From contig JANVFP010000036.1 of NCBI GenBank assembly GCA_027919835.1, positions 62,001 through 126,000 on the forward strand: 64,000 nt of DNA, written 5' to 3'. Source of the DNA: Lentinula raphanica (taxonomy: Eukaryota > Basidiomycota > Agaricomycetes > Agaricales > Omphalotaceae). The position numbers were made by a program, and so were the translations under genes. Under the pieces are notes generated by a model. The model was given only the letters and a program-made list of their open reading frames with translations, was not told the DNA's origin and ran no database searches. Positions 1-10,429 of this stretch are shown here, in pieces. Positions within the stretch are counted from its first letter, which is position 1; every line of letters starts with the position of its first letter.

Positions 1-533
1 ACACAAGTTCCGTCATTGCTTTCTAGCAACAAGGACATCGCAGTCACGGTTTCGCTACTGAAACCACATTCTCCGACATTACATTCTCTCATCTCTCACT
101 GCCAATGTGTTGTATCAAGTTGTATTGGTATCCACAGAGATCCACCGCCGCTTTTTCAATATGCACGCTGATAAGAAAATCCAATCTCGAACTGGGTCAT
201 TTGCGCTAGAATGAAACATTCTCACTGCTCAGTGCATCGTGGCCGTGATGGACCCCATACTCACCCCCTGCTTCTCCTGACCGCCCTTTGCTTAAAAGGG
301 AACATATCTTACCTGGGAAAAACAGAAAAAGAAAAAATATCTCGCTGGTGCTTGGTCTTGCTTGGTTAGAAAGGCTCACCCACCTGATCATGAGATATTA
401 ATAAAAGGCTCAAGAGATACCATTCAATCTTTTTCCTCGTCCCCCTTCAAGAGCTGGTCTTTTCCGACGTGATTCTAACTATACTTCCATCTATCGCAAA
501 AACTATCACAAACCCGTTCAAGCTTACATAGTC
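1..533. other. 5' flank of SSP1, no gene seen
   Basis: No convincing coding region. The last 140 bases hold an A/T-rich TATA-like stretch (about 396-408) and the motif aagagctggtct at 449-460 that is shared with the other SSP promoters. Short open frames here have no splice or family support. Confidence 0.5.
449..460 (+). promoter_or_regulatory. SSP-family promoter-proximal motif, copy 1
   Basis: The sequence aagagctggtct lies 74 bp before the SSP1 start. The same core (agagctggtct) precedes SSP2, SSP3 and SSP4. The TATA-like element is less clear here (about 396-408) than at the other copies. Confidence 0.5.
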
Positions 534-1228
534 ATGGTTCATTTCAAGTCCAAGCTCTTCCTTGTTCTTCTCGCTGCCAATATGGCTTCGGTACTTGCTG
601 CCCCCGCCCCACCTCCCGGCGGGTCTTTTGACATCACAAGTGAGTTTTCATTTCTGGCCATCGTCCTTGTGGGCTGACCACTTTCGATGCTTGTCCAATT
701 GCACTTTGCAATCAATCATCAGATTTTCGAACATGGTCGCCAAGTACCTCGACTGATATTGATACAAGTTTGTTGATAGTCTGACTATATGTGAATTTGT
801 GAGGAAATGAAAAGCTGATTGTATCTTTCTTTTGACAATAGCCGGTTTGAACGATGCGGAAAAGAGGATGGTGCGGGAATTCCAGCGCTTTTCCTGTGAA
901 CCGGTAGAAAGAATATTCCTGGAGTCGATACTCAATGAAATTCGGAAATGTGCCTTGGAGAAAGACTGGTCTTGCAGAACGCAGCTTGGGGGCGCTCTCA
1001 ACAATTTCATAGACGAGTTCTACCTGAGACACGGTAAACTTGCCGAACGTGTCCCCGGTCAGTTACCTTTTATTCTTTGAAATATCCCCTTTCGTAGTTT
1101 TCCTCGAATCAACTGAATATCTCATCCCTGATATAGATCCCAACACCAAGTTCAGCGGGCCCACGAACTCGTTTTCCTCCAAGCTCTATCCGTTCAAAAA
1201 GACCTTTTCCGCTGAGGATTCGAAGTAA
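534..1228 (+). CDS. Small secreted protein SSP1
   Basis: Small secreted protein of unknown function. The start at 534 gives a signal peptide of about 22 residues (MVHFKSKLF, then VLLAANMASVLA) like those of SSP2-4. Model: exons 534-639, 723-767, 842-1057 and 1137-1228, giving 152 residues. The 45-nt second exon keeps frame whether included or skipped (137 residues without it), so it is uncertain. The mature part is helical and charged, with a segment around residues 60-115 (AEKRMVREF and onward) that resembles the C-terminal half of SSP2, and it ends in a basic tail. No catalytic motif is visible. It is the first of four paralogues in 20 kb, which suggests local duplication of an effector-like or lineage-specific secreted family. 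The function is not inferable from sequence. Confidence 0.7.
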
Positions 1229-3616
1229 TGCGGATAACTTACTAATATAGTAAGTGGGATTAGGACACTACATAGTTGTCTGTCCAGTTCGGCTGTAATG
1301 TGTCGTGTTCCTTGGCGTGTGCGGTGGTGTAGCTAGTATGTAGGGGCCCTGGAATATACGTCTTCAGATCTTCATTCGGGTCGAAAAATGACCGCCGCTT
1401 GCCCGTTGAACCGCGTTGAACCGTTCGATCGTGGAATGAACGAACTGTGAGATGGTGAGAGGTTGAGAAGAGACAGAGGAGCGTCTGTAATTCGAGAATG
1501 AGGACGAGAACAAACAGAGGGTATCATACCAGTATGCGTTGCATACCTACCTCGATCCTCAAGAGTTTGGAATAGCCACGAGAGTCGAGATGTAAGTTGC
1601 ACCTCACAGATCGGACGCGCCAGAAACAAACTGCTCATGATCAAATATTTGTTTGGATCTCGAGAGAGGTAAGGTACAACTAAGGATGTTCACTTCCCGA
1701 ATACCCAGAGCACGGCACATAAACGTACTGTTTTTCTCTTCTTTATCAAAAAGGCACCCCGCGATCTCACCAAACGGGAAGCGGTTTCTATATCGAGTGC
1801 CTTGAACGAACTTGAATGTTGTCTTGAGAAGAGAACAAGAGTGTTCTTTGGTTAGAGTAAGGGTGAGGTGTCAAGATGATGCATGAGGAATCAGAGCTTT
1901 GGTGTGTTGCGTGTCGAGAGTAAGGGTATTGCGGGGAACCAGCGGCTAGCCAAATCTGTTGGACACTGGAACACTCATTGGGGAGGATGAGCGATGAAAA
2001 AGTCAAAACACGTAAAGCACAGGAAGGGAAGGTGAGAGAAAGGCGGGCTACTATGCGTGCGGGGAGAGACTCTTGCATGAGGTTGACACAACCTGATGAG
2101 GGGAAAGTATATGTATTCATTATGACGATAGCAAGTTGACTATCGCAGACCCTGGAGAAGAAGGAAAAGTCAGCTCAGACCCCGACGGTTGGAGATAAAC
2201 ACCCACAGTTCTCTTCAGCTGAAAAACACCACCAATGGTCATAACATCAATCGTTCTCGCTCTGAGATTTTAGCCCTTCGGGCCTCTTCGAACGATTCCA
2301 ATCAAGTTGGATGCCGATTGTAATGTGCGTGCATGAGGATGAAGAGATACTATGGCGATAGGTTTCTAGAGTCCATACCCAGACACTGTTTCTGGGCCAA
2401 GGTATTTCAGAGTGTGAGTCATCGAAGCCTTGAGCTCGAGCCCATGCAGAAGCGGCAGCAATGCTCTACCAAAATCGATCAAGACGAAACCTGTTCAAAA
2501 TTGTAGGACGCGAGTTTTTGGAAGTCATAGATTGTGTTGTTATGTGTGAGCACTAGGACTCAAGAGCTTGGAAGTTGACGTAGGCGTTGACGTTGAGTAC
2601 TAATTGACCAATGTTGGACTCGACATTCGACGCGGAAGCTTCAAGAGCAAAAGCACGTTTGGAAATGAAAGTTGTTGTGTTGGAGGCCGGTAAATGCCGA
2701 AGCTGTTTGACGCCCACTGACGCCCTGCTCACAACTCTTCTCAATTTCTGCATAAATCATATCAACAGAGGTCCAACACGAGTCGATTCTAACGGAATAT
2801 GTATGATCTTGGAGAGAATGATAGCTTCAATTTTTCTATACCCCTCGCCTCCTATACCCACCGCCAATCTCCTGATTCCTACCTACTCCGACTAAGTACG
2901 GGGCCACTGCAAGCATGTTCAATCATCATCCACTCTTCTGGTCACCGTCTGGTCACAACGTTGAGATTCTGAAATGATGGTCACAGTACACCTTCCTTCT
3001 TTGGAACTTACTGGATACTGATAGACGGATCATGTGTAGATGAGTGGGTTTTGCAAGTATCTCCATCCGATGCTATGCTCGCGGTCTTCCAGACCTCAAG
3101 AAAAACCGAGAAAAGCGGCTTTGATTGAAACATCATGCATCATGTCCCAAGAACTTGAAGGGGCTGTAATCTGCACCCTCGATAGTACATATATCTTTCG
3201 AATTGCTCGAGAGGAAATAATGTGTTTGACTCTCTATGGTATAGTCCGAATGATACCGCCGGTTGCCCATTCTCTTGATCTTCTACCATTGGGAACTGAA
3301 GTACTCAAGGGATATCGATCATCGATCAGTGATCACTGGTATGTATCTACATACTTCTCTTCACCAGTTTTCTTGACATTTCCTTTTTCCGTTTATGCAA
3401 AGCCCATTGGGCCATCTCAGAATCAGACACCTCGCTTACTTATCTTGAATAAGCCGTTGGCTGCATCAGCGTTTATCTCGCTTTCCACCATCACCGTCCC
3501 CGAGATGCTCCCTGGTTCTGAGATATAAAAAAATGCACGCAAATTTCGTCTTTCCCCCAGAGCTGGTCTCCTTACTTCTATCACTTGTTCAAAATTGTCG
3601 TTGAAGCTTCGTCATC
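1229..3616. other. Intergenic region between SSP1 and SSP2
   Basis: About 2.4 kb without a supportable gene. Near 3095-3130 a stretch containing gaaaagcggctttgat resembles stretches at about 14510-14540 and 18875-18905, so this is probably a diverged piece of the duplicated SSP-upstream segment. The frame open at 3040-3528 has no recognisable domain and contains that relic. Confidence 0.4.
3524..3570 (+). promoter_or_regulatory. SSP2 core promoter: TATA box and agagctggtctc motif
   Basis: TATAAAA at 3524-3530 is followed 35 bp downstream by agagctggtctc (3559-3570), the position expected for the transcription start. The same arrangement occurs before SSP3 and SSP4. Upstream, gatgctccctggt is also shared with SSP3. 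Confidence 0.6.
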
Positions 3617-4227
3617 ATGGTTTCCTTCAAGTACAACATCCTCACCATTCTTCTTGCTACTACAAACATCGCTTCCATGCTGTCCATCCCCGTCTCTGTT
3701 CTCTCGTTGGATGGGGTCCGAGTTGTCTCTGGATCTGAGCGTCTCAGACCTCGTACGGATGCTCCGGGAAATGCAGACGGTGGCAAAGGCCCTACTATCT
3801 CTCTGCCAATTCGCAACAAAGGTCCTGGAGAAGCTCAAACACCTGGTGAACCTACTTTCTGGTTCTGTTTTAATCTTCCACTCATACAATGCAATCAGAC
3901 AATCAGAAACAGACAATGATGGTCAGTGCTACTAGAACTAATCCTGGTCCTTTGGATCTAGCAGGTTCGTTGGATTTTCATCCAGAGCGTGGCTCGAAAC
4001 TGATGTCTTTTTGGGACCGGCCGCGATTCGATTCTGGAATAGCTAAGTTGTCAAGTCTAAGTCCTAGTTCAAGGGAGATGGTGGAACAATTCATGAAACG
4101 GGACCCTCCTCGCAACCAACAGGATGAGCTGAAGGATATACTCATTGATTTGAAGAGAAATCCCACTGATCCATGGAGAGATCAAAGAATCGGGCTTTTT
4201 ATAGATCGATGTAATAACATGTTGTAA
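3617..4227 (+). CDS. Small secreted protein SSP2
   Basis: Paralogue of SSP1, SSP3 and SSP4. Two exons, 3617-3845 and 3899-4227, joined across a 53-bp GT-AG intron, give 185 residues. The N-terminus (MVSFKYNILTILL and onward) is a signal peptide; the following Pro/Val/Ser-rich segment matches the SSP3 and SSP4 N-termini (the SIPVSV/SVPVSV block). The C-terminal half is hydrophilic and probably helical, with a segment at about residues 125-180 that resembles SSP1. No cysteine framework or enzyme motif is seen. Function unknown. Confidence 0.7.
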
Positions 4228-7200
4228 CCTGCCACTGGGAGCTGGGAGTCTGGGACTTTTGGAATGGCAGACTCTTCAAAGAATATGTATATATCACACA
4301 TCTTTACACATCTTATACGAAGGTGTGCAGAGTTCGAGTGATATGGGAGTGACTCTAGAAAAGCGCCGGCCTGGGTGCTTGAAGAAGGACGAGCAGTCAG
4401 GGTGTTCAACTCCAAACCCCTTCGTCCTCCTGAGTAGTGAGAGGTCCCGTTGGTGTTGGTTTGGTGCAAATGAACACATTCCCATCTGACAAGAATGGCG
4501 CGCCAACCAAAACGCATTGGGCGGCTGTCGGCGTGCGTGCAGCAAAAGCGGCCACAGCGGCCCAGTCGCAAATTTGTGAAGCTTTTGGTATGTGCAGAGG
4601 TCGGTTCTGAAGAGGAAATCTATCATGAAAAGGTAGATTCGTACGCGATTGTGGTCGTGGTGTAGCAGAGGAGGGTTGACATGAAGCCAAAGCTTTGGTT
4701 GGCTCTTCAATTCCGAGTCGCGCAGAAGACCTCTCCGTAGAACTCCCATCTTGGTCGACACTGAATAATCCCAGCACGGGTCTGTTCGATGTTGTCAATT
4801 TCAAGGTCAAACGAACGAGACGCAACGGTGCGAGGCGAGGCGATGGTCCTTTGGCTGGCTGCAGAAACAGATTCACGGAGTACACTTGGACTTGGTGACG
4901 TGATTCCTCCTCGAACTCGCAAAATGAAAGTGACGTGGGTGGGGATTTCCCTCCATGCTCGGGGAGCATCTGGATGAAATTTGGATGAGCCTGCGATGGT
5001 GGCGGTGGAAGGAGTGTGAGGAGCCGGAGGAGGAGAAGAGGAGAGGAAGAGACTCTGGCGTAGAATTTCGGCACATCATCTGTACTCTCCAACAAGCACA
5101 GGTGGAGCGGATTCTTGAAACATTTCATCTGTAAGACTAGCACAAACTTGATTTTTGTTATATGGCGGTGTCGTTCTCGATTGCGATTGGCATTCACTTC
5201 AGATACTGAGTGAGACTCGGCGCTCGATGAATGAACCACGGTGAGTGTTACTCACCGGAAACCTGCACCCGCCTATTAGTTAGTACTCAGTTTGTCCTTG
5301 GTGAGACGCCCATTGAGCTTCACCGGTCACCGCCAACAAAACCGAATCTAGTCGCTCCAAAAACTAGAGTTCGTGTTCAACTTGCGCAGACTCCGCTTGC
5401 GATGCCGTCGTTGGCGAGGCCGAAGCTTGGTAGGTCTACTGCGCCTAGGATATCTATGAGTCGTATAGGACTGGACTAGAGCGAATCCTTAGGCTCTCTG
5501 AGTGACAGGGATGCCACTGAGGTCATAGTTGGATGAGACCTGCCAATGAGGTGCTGGAGGCGGAGGAGGGGAGAAGGGTCGTTGCGGATGAGGATGAGTA
5601 TGGGTCTGTCGCCTAGACAGGATGAGTTGAGAGGGGTTCGGAGCATCACCGAAACTTCATGTAGACCAAGATACTGTTTGACTGCGAGAACATCGTTTGA
5701 GGGTCGAGCGAAATAGACTATGTAAAAGTTGGAAACGTACCGCCTTCCAATGTGACCAAACTCCGTTCGATCCAAATTCCAAACTGAAATCATAGCGACT
5801 GCGACCAACTCTTATCCAACAATGTCGAATTCTTTCAAGAGCCTTGCGGCATGGAGAACGTCAAGCAACGTTACGCGTTGATATCGATCTTCGTGCAATC
5901 TATCGTCACATCGTTTCAGTTGAGGAGTAGTAGGAGTGAAGAAGGGAAGGTTTCCGATATATGCTTTTAACCAACGCGCAACCGGTCTTTGAAGAAGAGC
6001 GTGGTGGAGAGGTGGTGGATCCAAAAGCGGGGCTGAGGTTGATTATGTGAATGCATTTATGTTCTCCAGAAAGTATCTAGAGCTCATGAAGTGCTGTCAA
6101 GGCGTCATTGCAGATACTGGGAGAGATGATGGATCAAGGAATGAGTATGAAATGAGAAAAAGCGGCGGTAATGCTAAGCGCCTAGTAAGTAAGCCCTTTC
6201 CTCTCAACCTTTTTCAGTCATCGTTCACCACCACGACCGTGATCAACTACCTGAGCTCTTGAATCCTCTATTAGGATCAAGCCAGTAGACTCGAGAGTCG
6301 AAACCACCAAATTCTGTTTTCATTCAGCCCATCCCAGGACACTTGTTTCGAGTAGAGTCTCACGCCGTTTCCTGATGGTGACCCTCATCGCTCACGGACT
6401 CGACTCGAAACCAATCAACTTCTGGGCCATGAACATTCCGAGCTGACACTCCCTCCTTAGAGTTGATGGTAAGAAACAAAGATCTCGTCGAATTGGTGTA
6501 GACCTCGAGCCCAACTGACGGTATGAATCTCGCCTCTTCACGTCCGTGCTCACAAGATCGGAAGAGATTGAACGTCAAACCTTCCGAGGAGGAATACGCG
6601 AGGAATCAAAACATTGATGAGGGTCAGGATGGCAGTTGGCCATCATTGTTATTGAATGTACGTCCTGTACGCTCTCTCTGTTCGAATTAGTGACGTCTTA
6701 CATGCTTACCTTCACAGATGCTGCAGAACTCATCGCTCTCGGCCACAGACTCTTTGCGAACTTCCCCGGTGTAAATGCTCAAGAATCAATACATTCATAG
6801 AAGCACCAATCAAATCTGATTGTTTCTGATCTTCAACCTATCTTCAACCTCTCAGCTAGAAACTTCGCCTGCGAATAGTTTCCTTCTCCAGACCTCTGCG
6901 AAGAGCTATCAATGACGAGAGGAGGCCCCTTGTCCATTGTCTATATTAGAACTCGATGACATTGGCTTCACGCTTCTGCCTTCAAGATGTCTAGTGGACG
7001 CCGCACGACTCTAAGCATACGCACGACACGTTTTCAATCGTGTAGGCCTCCGCATCCCTACCCTAAGAGTGTAACCAAATGTTCAGCTTCAAGAGCACAG
7101 GAATGGCGAGAGTGCCTTGAGTTTTGCCTTGAGAGCTCGCCATGATCATTGCGATGTTCTCAAGATTGTCTTTGTCTGAATCGTCCGTCGAAATTTAACA

Positions 7201-8390
7201 AAGGTACTATTAATATGGCACAGACAATGTCGAATAAAGTTTCGGAATACGTGCAGTCAACATGATTTCGGGAGAGTAGTAGGGAGAAGGGGAGATGGCA
7301 GGTTTCGCATTGCACAACCAGGTTTGAAGAAGGACCGCGACATTGAAGAAAGAGGCGGTGGCAGTGGAAGCGAAAGTGGACGAGGACATAGATCTAATCA
7401 CGTACCATCCTAACACGCGAGTCCGACCGTCTTTTTCTAACCATTGGTATTTTCAAGTTTTACTTAACACACCTGTAATGAGACACAACACGAGCCTGTA
7501 GAAATTGTGTTAGTCCTCCATATTCGATTACCCCGATTCTACGTGAGCGCACAAGAGCGAAGACAAAGTGCATAGCATTTCTGAAGTATTAAGTGATGGA
7601 ATCCTTACATTCGAAGGCTCAATCAGAGTTGACGAATGGCACGTACTAGATGATCCCTTTCGAAAGTCCTCTACAACTCTCAACGTTCTGTGACGTCACC
7701 CCGTCTTATGTACCCCGTAAACCTCATAGAAAGGCTTAAGCTGTCCCGGGTCAAAAGCCACGACAATAATACGAAGCCCGAGTGGCTTGGAAGAGAAAGA
7801 GAAGGTAGAAATGGAAGGGTTCGAAGGCAATCGCATTGAAGACTTGAAGTCGGTTGATCGGGAACTTGAAAGTAGCGAGAGTTAGAGGGATGTAGAATTA
7901 TAGGAACGCGAGTTTGAATACTGTTTTGTTCCATATGCGAGCCATGCGACGACGACGACGACGACGAATGACGAATGAAGATGTCTCCACCGAAACAAAT
8001 AAAAGTCAAAGTGCTGGCGAGTTCGCGAACATTTACCGTGGATCTCAAAATTGAGTCAAGAATATGATCAATCCAAGCGAACTCGGACTAATCTTGTAGT
8101 TCATCTCGGATGCAACAGATGGTTCGAGATACTCAAATCCTCAAGATCAAACGCAAACTCGGCTTAAGTTAAAACATTTGAACAACCTGTGTTCATTACT
8201 CTAATGTGGTCGGAGAGTGTACATTGATACAACTAAGTCAAGTAAGAATGACGTTCGGATAACGGTCCATCCAGAAACCTAACAGAGAAAGATTCATCAG
8301 AGCTCAAGCAGAACACAGGCCAATTGAGAGAAGGGTTTTTACCAAGTTGTAACTCCCCGTCCAGTTCCCCTGTCCAAAGCTGAACACGTA
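4228..8390. other. Gene-poor region between SSP2 and the micro-exon gene
   Basis: About 4.2 kb in which I found no gene with consistent splice sites or a recognisable domain. Overlapping minus-strand frames at 4406-5239 look like chance. A CGA-type trinucleotide repeat lies at about 7947-7968. A short frame at 7210-7391 on the minus strand begins with a hydrophobic stretch but has no other support. Other spliced genes made of very short exons could be hidden here. Confidence 0.35.
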
Positions 8391-10200
8391 CTACTAGGGA
8401 TATTCCTTGAAGTCGTTCATGGCACTGACTGAAAATTAAAAGATGCAGGTCACTTACATTCCTCCCCTCGCGATTGTTGGGGAAAGTTGCCTAGTTAGGA
8501 TATAAAGATCAGTTTATGCTTAACAAATGATGCGGGTAACTTACACCACCCCTGCTCCCTCCCGCTCCAGGCTGAAAAGAGATACAATTTCAACCAGCCT
8601 TCCCAAAGTTGTGCTAACCACATGTAGAACTACATACCTGATAGCGGGACTCACTGACCTGGATGGGATGCAAAGGTCAACACATTTAGGTTTAAGAATT
8701 GGTAGCGATCACTTACCAACACTCCGTTAACGTAAGTTCGTGATGTCTGTGTCAATGGAGAAATCAATGATATACTCTTGGAGTGGACGGATGCATGGAA
8801 AATAATACTTACACCGGTTCCTTGGAAGTTGTTTTGTGGCTATGAGTGTGTTGAGAAAGTCAGTCGAGTTATTTCAAGAGGAGCATGATTAGGAAAGGAG
8901 TTGATAATTCAAGGTACTCACACCACTGCCAAAGTTGACGTTGCTGGGCTGGATTGAAATGGGGATACTGAGGTCAATCTACACATCGAAGTTCAGTCAG
9001 AGACAAAGCGTGGCGTACCCGACTATTGGCGTTGTGTGAGCTGGATCCCACGTCCTAGAAGCAACAAATTCAATTACACATATTTCTTAGGGATAGCTCT
9101 TGTCCAATATGGACAAAACAAATCATGCAGACACTACTCACTTCTGGCACACGATTAAATACGTTGTCTTGGTTCTAAGTTGAACAAAGTTTATAAGCTG
9201 ATTCACATCACACTGGAGAACATGGAGAACAGTACTTACGCCTGTTCCTTGGAAGTTGTTTTGTGACTATGGGTGTGTTGGAAGGTCAGTCGAGTTATTT
9301 TAAGAGGAGCATGATTAGGAAAGGAGTTGATAATTCCAGGTACTCACACCAATGCCAGTGTTGACGTTGCGCATCTGGATTGAAATGGGAATACTGAGGT
9401 CAATCTACACATCGAAGTCTGGTCAAAGACAGAGTATGCTCACATAGTAGTTCCCAGGATTATGATTGGAGTACTGTTGTGAGGAACGAACCGAAGACTT
9501 TGTTTTAAATCAACATGAGCAGCTACCTTAGGATAAAAGAAAATGATTCCAGGTACTCACACTGTGACTAGTACCAGTATTGGTGTTCCACTAGATGAAA
9601 TGTGATATTCAACCTGTGTGCTTGCCAAGATTCCGGTAACGTACGCTCTGGGATGGACCATTTCGTTGCCCTGAGGTGCCAGCCTGGATGGGGTGCGAAG
9701 GTTAACACACCTCAGTTCAAGAATGCTGAAGCCTGATAGCGGTCACTTACAGGCTCGAAGTGGGAGGTGACAGTGGTTCTCCCGGTGCTCTGAATCGATG
9801 AAGAAATCAATTCGTGATATACTCTTGTCCGATATGGACAAAAAAGGTGTTTGCAAACACTACGCACAACTGTATTGAATGTATTCCGTTGATCCTAAGT
9901 AAACGAGGCTCATGAGCTGAGTCACATCACACTGGAAAACATGGGAAAATGACCACAAAGAGAATAGTACTTACACCGACACCGTTGACGGTGGTTTGTT
10001 TCTATAAGGTGTTGAAAAAGTCAGGCAGGTTAGGAAAGGAGTTGACAGTTCCAGTTACTCACACCCCCGCCAGTGTTGGAGTTGGACTGAATTCAAATGG
10101 GGATATCGAGGTCAGTTTACACATCGAAGTTCGGTCAGAAACAGAATGTGCTCACATAACGATGGCCCAAAGGAGTGTACCCATTGTCGGGAGGGACCTA
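8391..10200 (-). repeat. Intron-inclusive tandem repeats inside the micro-exon gene
   Basis: Three successive blocks (about 9541-10200, 9070-9540 and 8391-9060) repeat exon order and intron sequence. The intron between exons 10 and 11 and that between exons 14 and 15 share a long run around aggaaaggagttgataatt; the intron between exons 3 and 4 shares part of it. The repeats therefore arose by DNA duplication of intron-plus-exon cassettes. Confidence 0.7.
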
Positions 10201-10376
10201 GAAGCAACAAGTTCAATCAGACATCTTGCTATAATTTAGTTTAACAAGAGATACTTCATCTACTCCCAAAGCGCGTTCGAATGAAGGGCAATAGGGCAGG
10301 GAGTACTCACAGGAACAGCCGACACAACAAAAACAAGAGACGCAGAAAGAGCTAGACGTATGATGTCGAAACGCAT
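8391..10376 (-). CDS. Secreted protein encoded by a micro-exon gene (20 exons)
   Basis: Exon 1 (10376-10311, 66 nt) encodes a 22-residue signal peptide beginning MRFDIIRLAL. It is followed by 18 micro-exons: 10197-10156, 10086-10063, 10001-9975, 9894-9868, 9789-9751, 9683-9645, 9590-9561, 9473-9444, 9374-9348, 9266-9240, 9174-9142, 9054-9019, 8948-8922, 8839-8813, 8746-8717, 8658-8638, 8571-8545 and 8490-8458. Every one is a multiple of three (21-42 nt), lies in phase 0 and is flanked by GT-AG signals; introns are 54-113 bp. The frame stays open through all 204 codons. The last coding exon is a bare TAG at 8393-8391 (an alternative acceptor adds three residues before a TAG). The mature part has no cysteine, is rich in Asn, Gly, Ser and Thr, and carries repeats such as QNNFQGTG (exons 11 and 15) and NVNTG/NVNFG (exons 10 and 14). 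Family unrecognised. The architecture resembles schistosome micro-exon genes; it lies inside a cluster of secreted-protein genes. Confidence 0.82.
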
Positions 10377-10408
10377 CTTCAACGCAATGCAAATTGACTA
10401 TCAAAGGG

Positions 10409-10415
10409 TTTTATA
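10409..10415 (-). promoter_or_regulatory. TATA box of the micro-exon gene
   Basis: TATAAAA on the minus strand, about 33 bp before the start codon of the signal-peptide exon, implying a very short 5' leader. Confidence 0.5.
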
Positions 10416-10429
10416 TCAGTTCCTCATTC

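Noticed and set aside
4406..5239. 277-codon minus-strand frame
   Set aside because: Low-complexity, overlapped by several equally long frames in other phases, no recognised domain, no promoter or splice support.
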